Made by a program: the position numbers and the translations under genes. The notes beneath the pieces are model-generated. The model was not told the origin of the DNA. It did not search any database and was given only the letters and a program-made list of their open reading frames with translations. Of a stretch of DNA of 43,444 bases, positions 1 through 7,301 are shown piece by piece. Position 1 is the first letter of the stretch, and the number at the start of each line of letters is the position of its first letter. Origin of the DNA: Crocinitomix sp. (lineage in GTDB: Bacteria; Bacteroidota; Bacteroidia; Flavobacteriales_D; Crocinitomicaceae); NCBI GenBank assembly GCA_013138735.1, contig WTCE01000149.1, positions 1-43,444 on the forward strand, given 5' to 3'.

Positions 1-533
1 ATCTAAAGAGAATGGCGCCATGTCTCTAAATCAACTTTCAGTACAAAAAGAACCGTCAGTCGTATCTTGCTGACACAAATTTATGACGAATTTTGCGTAT
101 TATTGATAACCAAAATGATTTTGTCCGGTTTTTATAGGGGGCTAGACCACAATACTAAATGGTAATATGATTACAACTTGTAATCGTTTCCGAGATAACG
201 GTAAAAATTACGCTTGCACTTATAAAAATCAGTTGTTTAAAAAAGAATCATCTTTTCAAAAAAAAATACTTCATCCACTTTCTGACCAAATGCGCTTTGA
301 ACAGTATAATCAGTTTTGTTTGAACCCCTCTTCACTATTAAACAAAGAAGACCCCACGATCCAAATTGAGTATTACGATTAAATCGAGAATATTCAAGGA
401 AGAGATAGAAAATGAAACCGCCATTTTCATAATTGATAATTGAAAAAACCACTTTCCCTCAACCAAACGGCCTTTTCACTCATTCTAGCCCTTCGAAAGC
501 CCTAAAACAGCCATATTCTCCGTTTATTGGAGT
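1..533. other. Region without a convincing gene
   Basis: No recognisable gene is seen here. A 71-codon open frame at 167-382 (+) and an overlapping one on the other strand show no family resemblance, no domain and no obvious ribosome-binding site, so neither is called. I found no good TTG-N19-TAnnTTTG promoter on the + strand. A GGAG motif five bases before the ATG at 534 is the only regulatory element I can point to. The left edge may contain the end of a neighbouring transcript. Confidence 0.5.
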
Positions 534-1403
534 ATGAAACCTGAATATTTCGCAATTCCAAAACCATGTTCGGCAGATTGGAATAAAATGACACCAACTG
601 AACAAGGAGCCTTTTGCACACAATGCAATAAAGAAGTTATAGATCTATACCCTGTTCCTTCTGACCAGATTAAAAAAACGATTGCTGCTAAAAACAATCC
701 TTGCATTAGAATTCTACAAAGTCAAATTGACGAGATGAATTTTACAGAATGGTTCAGGTCGCTCAATTTGGTGAAACAATTGCGCTATCTCTTTTTATTC
801 ACACTTTTACTCGTATTTCAGCAAAAAAGTCACGCTCAGGAAAGTGATACGACTTTCATCCCCTATTCAAATGAGTATTTGGATGAATTAGCTCTAAAAA
901 CGGAGGAAAAAGAAACTGCAATTTTGGAAGAACAAATTGACTCGAATGCAACAGCAATTTCACCCCCCTTTGGGATTCCCATTTGGGAAGGTCTCGAACT
1001 ACCAATAGGTGTTAATGACGGTTGGATGGGGACTTATCCTGGAACCCCGATTGACCCATGGGATGGATTAGAACTTTATGAATTTGCCATAGTAGGTGGA
1101 GGCATGTATTTCGAAATGCCACTAGAGACACCAATTTTAAATCAAATAATTCTTGATCAAAATGTTTATAAATTTAAAATTATTGAGAATCAATTACACT
1201 TCAATTATCAATCCTTTAAACATCAAAAAGTACGGATTAAAATCACAAAGGAAAATGGTGAAGTCGTATATTTCACACCAATCGAGCTAGGTTTAGGTGA
1301 AAATGCAATTATCTATTCTTTAGAAAAATTCGAATTGGGACATTATACGATAACACTTGAAACTGATTCAGAATCACAATCCACCGATATAATTTACCTT
1401 TAA
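534..1403 (+). CDS. Cys4-module membrane/secreted protein, paralogue 1 of 3
   Basis: Function unknown. The 289-residue protein opens with a module shared by the next two genes: an IPKPCSxxW start, then C12, C28, C31 and C57 (spacing C-x15-C-x2-C-x25-C), GAFC and EVID motifs, and a QIDEMN block near residue 64. A hydrophobic stretch at about 83-95, ending in a signal-peptidase-like SHAQ near 99-102, follows basic residues. The Cys module should therefore remain in the cytoplasm and the remaining ~185 residues be exported. That part is acidic with Pro/Gly-rich loops and ends in a beta-rich segment resembling a degenerate sorting or Ig-like domain without the YPNP motif. GGAG lies just upstream of the ATG. 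The four cysteines suggest metal or Fe-S binding, which is inference. Its nearest relative is the gene 37 bases downstream. Confidence 0.8.
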   Translation: MKPEYFAIPKPCSADWNKMTPTEQGAFCTQCNKEVIDLYPVPSDQIKKTIAAKNNPCIRILQSQIDEMNFTEWFRSLNLVKQLRYLFLFTLLLVFQQKSHAQESDTTFIPYSNEYLDELALKTEEKETAILEEQIDSNATAISPPFGIPIWEGLELPIGVNDGWMGTYPGTPIDPWDGLELYEFAIVGGGMYFEMPLETPILNQIILDQNVYKFKIIENQLHFNYQSFKHQKVRIKITKENGEVVYFTPIELGLGENAIIYSLEKFELGHYTITLETDSESQSTDIIYL

Positions 1404-1409
1404 TTCCAA

Positions 1410-1440
1410 CTATTCTAAAAGGTATGTTTATTTAGAATAG
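1410..1440 (+). promoter_or_regulatory. Perfect 10-bp hairpin abutting a start codon
   Basis: The arms CTATTCTAAA (1410-1419) and TTTAGAATAG (1431-1440) are perfect reverse complements around an 11-base loop, and the second arm ends directly before the ATG at 1441. There is no T-run, so it is unlikely to be an intrinsic terminator. If transcribed with the upstream gene, it would fold over the ribosome-binding region of paralogue 2 and could limit its translation or stop RNA decay between the two genes. The pairing is seen; the role is inferred. Confidence 0.6.
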
Positions 1441-2433
1441 ATGACAGCGTTTTTCTCTATACCAAAACCATGTTCCGAAAATTGGAATGAAATGGATGCG
1501 ACTACTCAAGGCGCCTTCTGCTCAAAATGCACAAAAGAAGTTATTGATTGCACGACCATCAAAACTGGTGAAATAAAGGCTGCTTTAACGACTAAAGCGG
1601 ATCCCTGTGTACGGATTTTTTCGGATCAAATTGACGAAATGAACTTTTTAGAATGGTTCAAATCATTGAGGCTAAAAATACAATTGAAATATTCGTTCTT
1701 ATTTGCTTTTTTGATTGTGTTTAATAACAATACTAAGGCGCAAGATACAATAAATGCTCCCTCAGTTAATCTGGCTCCATATCCCTCAAAAAATGATTCG
1801 TGCCATCAGGTTTATTCCTATGATCCGATCGTAGTTGAAGATCCGCTTGTTGCTTTAGACGCTTTAGATTCCTTAGCCAATTCAGAAACAGAAGGAATCC
1901 TAATCGACAGCACTTTGCAAACCGCTGATAGTTCAGCTGTTTTAAAAGTTGAAACGAACGTAGCGGAACAACTCGGAACCTCCATTGAATATGAGGAAAT
2001 GTGGATTGGAGATATCGCCTACGAGCCAGAATTCATTGGAGACATTGGCTGTACACCAACTACGGGATTTGTCGTTTTCGGCAACTGGATCGTGGAAGAA
2101 CCTTTAGCGCCAACTTCTCCATTTTTGCAAAACAACTCCGAACCATTTGAACTCATTACAAATTCGAACGATTTAGCATTAAACAATAGTCGCTTTTCAT
2201 TTTATATTGAAGGAGATTCACTTCGTTTTATGTCTTACGCAGTTGAATCTGAACGCATCCGAATTAAAATTGCAAAAAAAGGAGAAATAACCCCGTTTTA
2301 CTTTAAGCCCATTCAACTTGGACGGGGCAAAAACGAGATCATTTTCCCCTTGGACGATTTTGACAATGGCGCGTATATCGTTACCGTTGAAGGCGAACAA
2401 AGTTCTAAAGCAATAGAGTTGATTTATTGGTGA
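1441..2433 (+). CDS. Cys4-module membrane/secreted protein, paralogue 2 of 3
   Basis: Function unknown; 330 residues and clearly a duplicate of the preceding gene. The N-terminal module has C11, C27, C30 and C56 with the same C-x15-C-x2-C-x25-C spacing, plus an extra C37, and the same GAFC, KEVID and QIDEMN motifs. A membrane segment at about 80-95 is followed by a possible cleavage site near TKAQ, again placing the Cys module on the cytoplasmic side and the rest outside. The exported part is acidic and Ser/Asp/Glu rich. The last ~60 residues (RIKIAKKG, then a YFKPIQLG-like strand) align by eye with the end of paralogue 1 but lack a typical T9SS YPNP start. The start at 1441 is fixed by alignment of the module with both paralogues. 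Confidence 0.8.
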   Translation: MTAFFSIPKPCSENWNEMDATTQGAFCSKCTKEVIDCTTIKTGEIKAALTTKADPCVRIFSDQIDEMNFLEWFKSLRLKIQLKYSFLFAFLIVFNNNTKAQDTINAPSVNLAPYPSKNDSCHQVYSYDPIVVEDPLVALDALDSLANSETEGILIDSTLQTADSSAVLKVETNVAEQLGTSIEYEEMWIGDIAYEPEFIGDIGCTPTTGFVVFGNWIVEEPLAPTSPFLQNNSEPFELITNSNDLALNNSRFSFYIEGDSLRFMSYAVESERIRIKIAKKGEITPFYFKPIQLGRGKNEIIFPLDDFDNGAYIVTVEGEQSSKAIELIYW

Positions 2434-2445
2434 GAAAAGTACTTA

Positions 2446-2540
2446 GATCGCTTCGCTATTAGATTTTGAATCCTGCGGCACTCATACTTTCACAAATAGC
2501 ATTGCAAGCGCAGGATTACAAATCCGGCGAAGCACTAGTG
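2446..2540. repeat. REP-like imperfect palindrome
   Basis: Arms at 2463-2477 and 2509-2523 share the inverted core ATCCTGCG/CGCAGGAT with flanking near-complementary TTTGAA/TTACAAA. A second inverted match (GCTTCGC near 2449-2455, GGCGAAGC near 2526-2533) extends the pairing outward. The result is a long imperfect hairpin about 85 bases across, more GC-rich than its surroundings and lying between two genes. This is the shape of REP/BIME elements mobilised by RAYT (IS200/IS605-related) transposases. No transposase is in the window, so the class is inferred from shape only. Confidence 0.5.
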
Positions 2541-2591
2541 CAGAGGATCTTCACAGCACAACAAACTGAGTTATGAGTACTAAAGACTAAC

Positions 2592-2626
2592 GACTTGAGA
2601 CTTGAGACTTGAGACTTGAGACTTGA
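2592..2626. repeat. Tandem repeat, GACTTGA x5
   Basis: Five exact head-to-tail copies of the 7-mer GACTTGA, followed by a partial unit. It lies between the palindrome above and the start of paralogue 3. A 7-bp unit is prone to slippage. It is 60-95 bases upstream of the ATG at 2688, so length changes could move promoter or leader elements of that gene without touching its reading frame. Confidence 0.9.
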
Positions 2627-2687
2627 GAGTAAAAGCTAAATGAACCAATTTCATCTGTAAGTGTACCGAAAGAAAAACAAGTCAATT

Positions 2688-3677
2688 ATGAGAGTTAATA
2701 TACCAAATCCTTGCAGTGAAAATTGGGCTGAAATGTCGACGACACAACGCGGAGCTTTTTGCCAGAAATGTGCTGTTGATGTGATTGATTTCAGTAAAAA
2801 AAATGCACAAGAGGTTAAAGAAACTTTAAAAGCCAATATTGGTAAACACATGTGTGGTCGATTTTCAACAACTCAATTAACAGACTTGTCGCATGCCTAT
2901 CAAGTTTGGGAGAATCAATCCGCCAGAACATTTCAGAGTAAATTTTTATGGGCTTGTATGATTGCATTTGGCTTGACATTGTTTACGGGCTGCGAAAATT
3001 CCATAGCGCAAGATCACGCAATTAACTCCTTTAATTCACATCAAATTAATTTAGCAATTGACGATTCTACTAAAACAGATTCGACTATAACAACTTCATA
3101 TATTGATCGCACTATCAACGGGCAAGTTGAATATACTGACTTTGTGAAAGGAGATATTGATATTAGCGAACCTGAACTTGAAATAAAGATTTTAGGTGAA
3201 TTTGTTTCAGAAAATGACGAAATTGATGAAGTAATAGAACCTATGGTTTGTGATACAATAACTGAAGATAGCACGGTAAAAACACCTCCGAGTCCTCTAG
3301 TTATTCAACCAGATAAAGTTAGACACGTTATGGGGAAAATTGCACCACCTCCCCGTTTCAATGATTATTTAGCCGATACCGTGAAAGTTGAGACTATTCC
3401 TGAAAGTATTGAAACTGCCACAATCAACGCATTGGTCTATCCGAACCCAACGACAGGTGTTGCAAAATTGAAAGTTAACGTAACAGAAGCTGAATATTAC
3501 ACCATAGAATTATACAGCTTTCAAGGTGAAAAAATAAACACGATTTTTACTGGTGTAATTGAAAACAATCAACGAACTTTTGAGATCGATTTATCCAACT
3601 ATCCCTCAGGAACCTATCTGGTAAAAATCACCTCAAATTATGTTGCGCATGTTTTAAAGATCATTAAAGTGAATTAA
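2688..3677 (+). CDS. Cys4-module protein with T9SS type A sorting tail, paralogue 3 of 3
   Basis: Function unknown; 329 residues from the ATG at 2688. An in-frame GTG at 2661 would add nine residues, but alignment with the paralogues favours 2688. The Cys module is again present (C9, C25, C28, C56; C-x15-C-x2-C-x27-C, the last one in a CGRF motif), followed by a membrane segment around 85-103. That segment ends in FTGC (a weak lipobox) and then SIAQ, so it could be a lipoprotein or be cut by signal peptidase I. After a Thr/Asp/Glu-rich linker the protein ends in a clear T9SS type A sorting domain (VYPNPTTG, then SGTYLVKI, then a short basic end). A cytoplasmic Cys module in front of an export signal, on a T9SS cargo protein, is the odd feature. 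Confidence 0.82.
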   Translation: MRVNIPNPCSENWAEMSTTQRGAFCQKCAVDVIDFSKKNAQEVKETLKANIGKHMCGRFSTTQLTDLSHAYQVWENQSARTFQSKFLWACMIAFGLTLFTGCENSIAQDHAINSFNSHQINLAIDDSTKTDSTITTSYIDRTINGQVEYTDFVKGDIDISEPELEIKILGEFVSENDEIDEVIEPMVCDTITEDSTVKTPPSPLVIQPDKVRHVMGKIAPPPRFNDYLADTVKVETIPESIETATINALVYPNPTTGVAKLKVNVTEAEYYTIELYSFQGEKINTIFTGVIENNQRTFEIDLSNYPSGTYLVKITSNYVAHVLKIIKVN

Positions 3678-3697
3678 ATCCTATCCTTTTTCGTTTA

Positions 3698-3727
3698 TTT
3701 GCGTATTAGAATTTAAGGCTAATATTG
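3698..3727 (+). promoter_or_regulatory. Possible promoter for the 4,6-dehydratase gene
   Basis: TTTG at 3698-3701, an 18-base spacer, then TAATATTG at 3720-3727: one mismatch from the Bacteroidota consensus TAnnTTTG. The expected transcript start would give a leader of only a few bases before the GTG at 3740. Confidence 0.4.
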
Positions 3728-3739
3728 AATTAAACTGTT

Positions 3740-5617
3740 GTGATACTTTTACCGAAACAGAATACACCTAGATGGATCATTTTTGGAGTTGATATCTTCA
3801 TTAGTGTTCTCGCATTGTTGGTGGCTTATTTAATTCGATTTGATTCCACCGATTTACCTTTAGATGAAGAGTTAGCCATCTTCAAACTAGGGCTTCCAGT
3901 CTACATTATTATCCGCGGTATTTGTTTTTATATTTTCAAAACCTATAGAGGCATTGTTAGACATACCAGTACTGAGGACATCAAAAAAATTGCTTTGGGC
4001 GTAACCATGGGTACTTTTGCCATGATCGCTGTATCTGCCGTTAAGTATATTTGGTATGATAGTCACTTTTTGTTTCCGTCCTCTATTATAATGGCAGAAT
4101 ATTTTGTCTGCATCTTCTTTTTATTGGTTTCTCGCTTCGCCATTAAGTTAATCTACATGGAAGGGATAAAGCGGACAAAGGAAATGATTCCAACTGTGAT
4201 TTATGGCGCTGGAATTTACGGTGTAATCACCAAGCACACCATTGAAAAAGAATCTGGCTTAGATGGTAAAATCATTTGTTTTGTAGATGACAATAAAAAA
4301 CAATTAGGCAAAACATTAGAAGGACTTAAGATTTTTCACACCTCAACATTGGAGCATATCATTAAAAAAGAAGGAGTTAAGAAATTAATTGTCGCCATAA
4401 AAAATCCAGACAAAGCAAAAAAGCGAACGGTAATTGACATGTGTTTAACGCATAATGTAGAGATCTTGAACGTTCCTTCACCTACCAAATGGATTAATGG
4501 CGAGTTCACTTCAAATCAGATACAAAAAGTACACATTGAAGATTTGCTGGGCCGTGAATCCATTAAACTTGATCCTGAAAGATTGTCAGACGAGTTTAAT
4601 CATAAAACGATTTTGGTAACTGGTGCTGCGGGAAGCATAGGAAGTGAAATTGTGCGACAATTGGTTCAATACGCACCAGAAAGGATTATTTTGTTAGATC
4701 AAGCCGAATCACCTTTATATAATTTACAAGTTGAATTAAAGGAGAAAGGGGTACTTCATTTAACTGAAACCGTAATTGGCGACATTCGGAATTATGAACG
4801 TTTAGAGAATGTTTTTAAAACCTTTAAACCAGATTATGTTTTTCATGCGGCGGCTTATAAACATGTCCCACTAATGGAAAACAATCCGTCAGAAGCAATT
4901 ATTACGAATGTGCTGGGCAGTAAAAACTTGGTGGACTTATCCTTGTCCTATAATGTTGAACGCTTTGTGCTAATTTCAACAGACAAAGCCGTGAACCCTA
5001 CTAACGTCATGGGTTGTTCAAAAAGAATTGCTGAAATTTATGCCCAATCAGCCAATCAATTAGGAAAAACGAAATTTATAACCACCCGCTTTGGAAATGT
5101 ATTGGGCTCGAACGGCTCCGTGATTCCGCTCTTTAAAAAACAAATTGAAAATGGCGGACCGCTAACGGTAACCGACAAAAGAATCACTCGTTTTTTCATG
5201 ACCATTCCAGAAGCTTGCCAATTGGTATTAGAGGCTGAATCAATGGGGAAAGGCGGTGAGATTTTTGTGTTTGACATGGGTGAATCGGTACGGATTTATG
5301 ATTTAGCCAAAAAAATGGTGAAGTTAAGTGGACTTGAATTGGGCAGAGACATTGAAATTAAGATTACAGGGTTAAGACCTGGTGAAAAATTATACGAGGA
5401 ATTATTGACTAACGAGGAAAACTCGCAAGAAACCCATCATCCGCAAATATTAATTGCAACGGTGCGCGACTATAATTTTGAAGAAATATCAAACGATATA
5501 CTCATTTTGACAGCACTTTTTGATTGTCAAGACAATCTTAAAATTGTGAAGAAAATGAAGGATATTGTTCCTGAATTTATCAGCAACAATTCAGAATTCG
5601 AAAAATTAGACAAATGA
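3740..5617 (+). CDS. CapD/WbpM-type nucleotide-sugar 4,6-dehydratase, membrane bound
   Basis: Predicted to convert a UDP-HexNAc (typically UDP-GlcNAc) to its 4-keto-6-deoxy form at the inner membrane, an early step toward bacillosamine-, QuiNAc- or FucNAc-type sugars. The 625 residues match the long WbpM/PglF class: four membrane helices in the first ~135 residues, a first Rossmann-like domain with GAGIYG near 155, and a second, catalytic SDR domain with TGAAGSIGSE near 290. In place of the YxxxK motif it has the family's MGCSK near 425-429, preceded by STDKA. It begins with GTG; the hydrophobic N-terminus follows at once, which supports that start. The next gene overlaps by four bases (ATGA), so the two are translationally coupled. 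It could supply a deoxy amino sugar to the glycan genes downstream. Confidence 0.9.
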   Translation: MILLPKQNTPRWIIFGVDIFISVLALLVAYLIRFDSTDLPLDEELAIFKLGLPVYIIIRGICFYIFKTYRGIVRHTSTEDIKKIALGVTMGTFAMIAVSAVKYIWYDSHFLFPSSIIMAEYFVCIFFLLVSRFAIKLIYMEGIKRTKEMIPTVIYGAGIYGVITKHTIEKESGLDGKIICFVDDNKKQLGKTLEGLKIFHTSTLEHIIKKEGVKKLIVAIKNPDKAKKRTVIDMCLTHNVEILNVPSPTKWINGEFTSNQIQKVHIEDLLGRESIKLDPERLSDEFNHKTILVTGAAGSIGSEIVRQLVQYAPERIILLDQAESPLYNLQVELKEKGVLHLTETVIGDIRNYERLENVFKTFKPDYVFHAAAYKHVPLMENNPSEAIITNVLGSKNLVDLSLSYNVERFVLISTDKAVNPTNVMGCSKRIAEIYAQSANQLGKTKFITTRFGNVLGSNGSVIPLFKKQIENGGPLTVTDKRITRFFMTIPEACQLVLEAESMGKGGEIFVFDMGESVRIYDLAKKMVKLSGLELGRDIEIKITGLRPGEKLYEELLTNEENSQETHHPQILIATVRDYNFEEISNDILILTALFDCQDNLKIVKKMKDIVPEFISNNSEFEKLDK

Positions 5618-6012
5618 TAACAACTAAAATCCAATTGCGATTTAGCGATTTTGATATGGGCGGACACGTTCATAATGCAGCATATCTCAATTATTTTGAA
5701 TCAGCACGAATTGGATTTTTCATGACTGGCTTTGGACAAAACTGGGATTGGAAAAAAGATGGATTAATCCTTAAGAAGAATACCATTGAATATCATATTC
5801 CGACTTTTATTGAAAACGAAATTCGCGTAGAAGTATCCTGCAACCACATAGGTTCAAAAAGCTTTACCCTTACCTACTCTGTTTTGGATGCCGAAAACAA
5901 GTTAAAGGCATATGGCGAATCAGTTGTTGTATCCTTCGATTATAATCAACAAAAAACGGTTAATATAACCGACAAAATGCGAAAACTTTTATCAGAACAT
6001 TTGATCGATTAA
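5614..6012 (+). CDS. Acyl-CoA thioesterase, hotdog fold (YbgC/FadM-like)
   Basis: The 132-residue protein is a single 4HBT hotdog domain and probably hydrolyses an acyl-CoA thioester in the cytoplasm. It has the family's early strand and helix: RFSDFDMGGHVHNAAYLNYF at about residues 9-28, including the usual catalytic Asp and the GH(V)xN turn before the long helix. Its ATG overlaps the stop of the dehydratase gene (ATGA), so the two are co-expressed. A direct role in sugar synthesis is not known; release of an acyl group used for an N-acyl sugar is only a guess. The substrate cannot be read from the sequence. Confidence 0.85.
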   Translation: MITTKIQLRFSDFDMGGHVHNAAYLNYFESARIGFFMTGFGQNWDWKKDGLILKKNTIEYHIPTFIENEIRVEVSCNHIGSKSFTLTYSVLDAENKLKAYGESVVVSFDYNQQKTVNITDKMRKLLSEHLID

Positions 6013-6123
6013 AAAGCTGCGCTCACATACATCTACTCTTTTCTGTGAATAAATTGAAATGGGCATAATAATTGCCTTCATATTATTATCTTCAACACAG
6101 AATAAGAAAAAACGAATCAAAAT

Positions 6124-7221
6124 ATGAAAATTGCATTTTTAACAGCACTTTTATTTCCCATCAGTTTCCTTTACGGACAAACGGACACTACAAAAACCAT
6201 TACTAAGGCTCCAGCTACAGCTTCAAACGTACCGAAATGTAGAGACTTATTAATGGTACCTGATTGCCGTGGCTACGTTTATGATGAGCCAAGACAGATT
6301 GAGGGAAAAGAGGTTGTTATCGTCTTTCATACCAAATCGGGAAAACCATTTACAGGAGACTGTAAGGTATGCTATGATAATGGTGTTTTACAAATGCACA
6401 TTGACTATGCAAAGGGTTATTTAACTGGTGTTGACACTGTTTATTATCAAAACGGTTTTGTAAAACTAATTACAGCACATGATGCTTTAGGCTATGGCAA
6501 AGAAGATGGACTTTGGAAATATTACCGAAAAGATGGCAGTTTAAAATGGGAAAAGAACTATGTCATGGGATTGGCCCAAGGTGAACACCGTTTTTATTTC
6601 CCAGATTCTACCATCTATAAAATTGAAGTATATAAAAACAACCAGTTAAACGGAAAAAAACAAGAATACTACAGCAACCATTCTTTGAAGAAAGAAGTGG
6701 AATATAAAAATGGAAAATGGGATGGTAAATACATTACTTACTTTGAAGACGGAAAAGTAGAATCTGAGCAAGAATATGTTCGGGGAGAAAAAGATGGCCC
6801 CTCTTCTTATTATTATAAAAATGGTATTTTATTCTACAACGAAAATCATGAAAACGGATCACGCGAAGGGAACTTTAAACGTTTTTATGCTACAGGAAAA
6901 ATGTGGACCAAGGAAACCTATAAAAAGGATCAACGCAACGGAGAATTTGAAGAGTTTTACGACAATGAAAAAAACACCATCAAATACCGCGCTACCTATA
7001 AAAAAGGCCTTAAAACATACGAAATGTATTATGATGAGTTTGGCGGTGAAGTAATGTCACCTGAACGGATAGAACAAGTTAGAAAAGCGAAAGAAGCTGA
7101 GGCCAATGGCACTGTTGGTGAGGAAGAAGAAGGTGAAGGCGAAGAGGAAAAAGAGGGTGACAAAAAGAAAAAAAAGAAGAAAAAGAAAAATGAAGAAGAA
7201 GAGGACGAGGATGAAGACTAA
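6124..7221 (+). CDS. Secreted MORN-variant (YwqK-like) repeat protein with charged tail
   Basis: The 365-residue protein has a signal peptide (to about residue 18, ending LYGQ) and then about eight MORN-variant repeats of the form G-K-W/Y-x-Y-x-G-x-L-x-x-E-x-x-Y (residues ~95-300). This architecture is called YwqK-like and is very common in exported proteins of Bacteroidota. Two early CxxC-like cysteine pairs (near 39-50 and 80-84) may form disulfides. After the repeats comes a ~30-residue low-complexity end: Glu/Gly rich, a run of nine Lys, then Glu/Asp only. There is no T9SS tail. The database label 'antitoxin' attached to YwqK homologues has no support here. A periplasmic or surface role is likely; the function is unknown. 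Confidence 0.82.
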   Translation: MKIAFLTALLFPISFLYGQTDTTKTITKAPATASNVPKCRDLLMVPDCRGYVYDEPRQIEGKEVVIVFHTKSGKPFTGDCKVCYDNGVLQMHIDYAKGYLTGVDTVYYQNGFVKLITAHDALGYGKEDGLWKYYRKDGSLKWEKNYVMGLAQGEHRFYFPDSTIYKIEVYKNNQLNGKKQEYYSNHSLKKEVEYKNGKWDGKYITYFEDGKVESEQEYVRGEKDGPSSYYYKNGILFYNENHENGSREGNFKRFYATGKMWTKETYKKDQRNGEFEEFYDNEKNTIKYRATYKKGLKTYEMYYDEFGGEVMSPERIEQVRKAKEAEANGTVGEEEEGEGEEEKEGDKKKKKKKKKNEEEEDEDED

Positions 7222-7301
7222 TTCATCTGAGTTTTACAAATAGCGGAATAATTCAAAAAAATCCGTAATTTACAAGTAGGGAACAAAAAACCTAACCTAC
7301 T

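Noticed and set aside
167-382. 71-codon open frame at the left end
   Set aside because: No family resemblance, no ribosome-binding site and an overlapping equally long frame on the other strand; AT-rich non-coding DNA easily gives such frames.
2592-2626. Tandem GACTTGA repeat as a CRISPR array
   Set aside because: The unit is 7 bases with no spacers and there are no cas genes.
2661-2687. GTG start of paralogue 3
   Set aside because: The conserved module begins right after the ATG at 2688 as in the other two paralogues.
6776-7054. 92-codon open frame inside the MORN-variant gene
   Set aside because: It overlaps a clearly coding frame and has no independent support.
6124-7221. MORN-variant gene as a toxin-antitoxin antitoxin
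   Set aside because: The YwqK label in databases is inherited; this protein is exported and has no toxin partner next to it.
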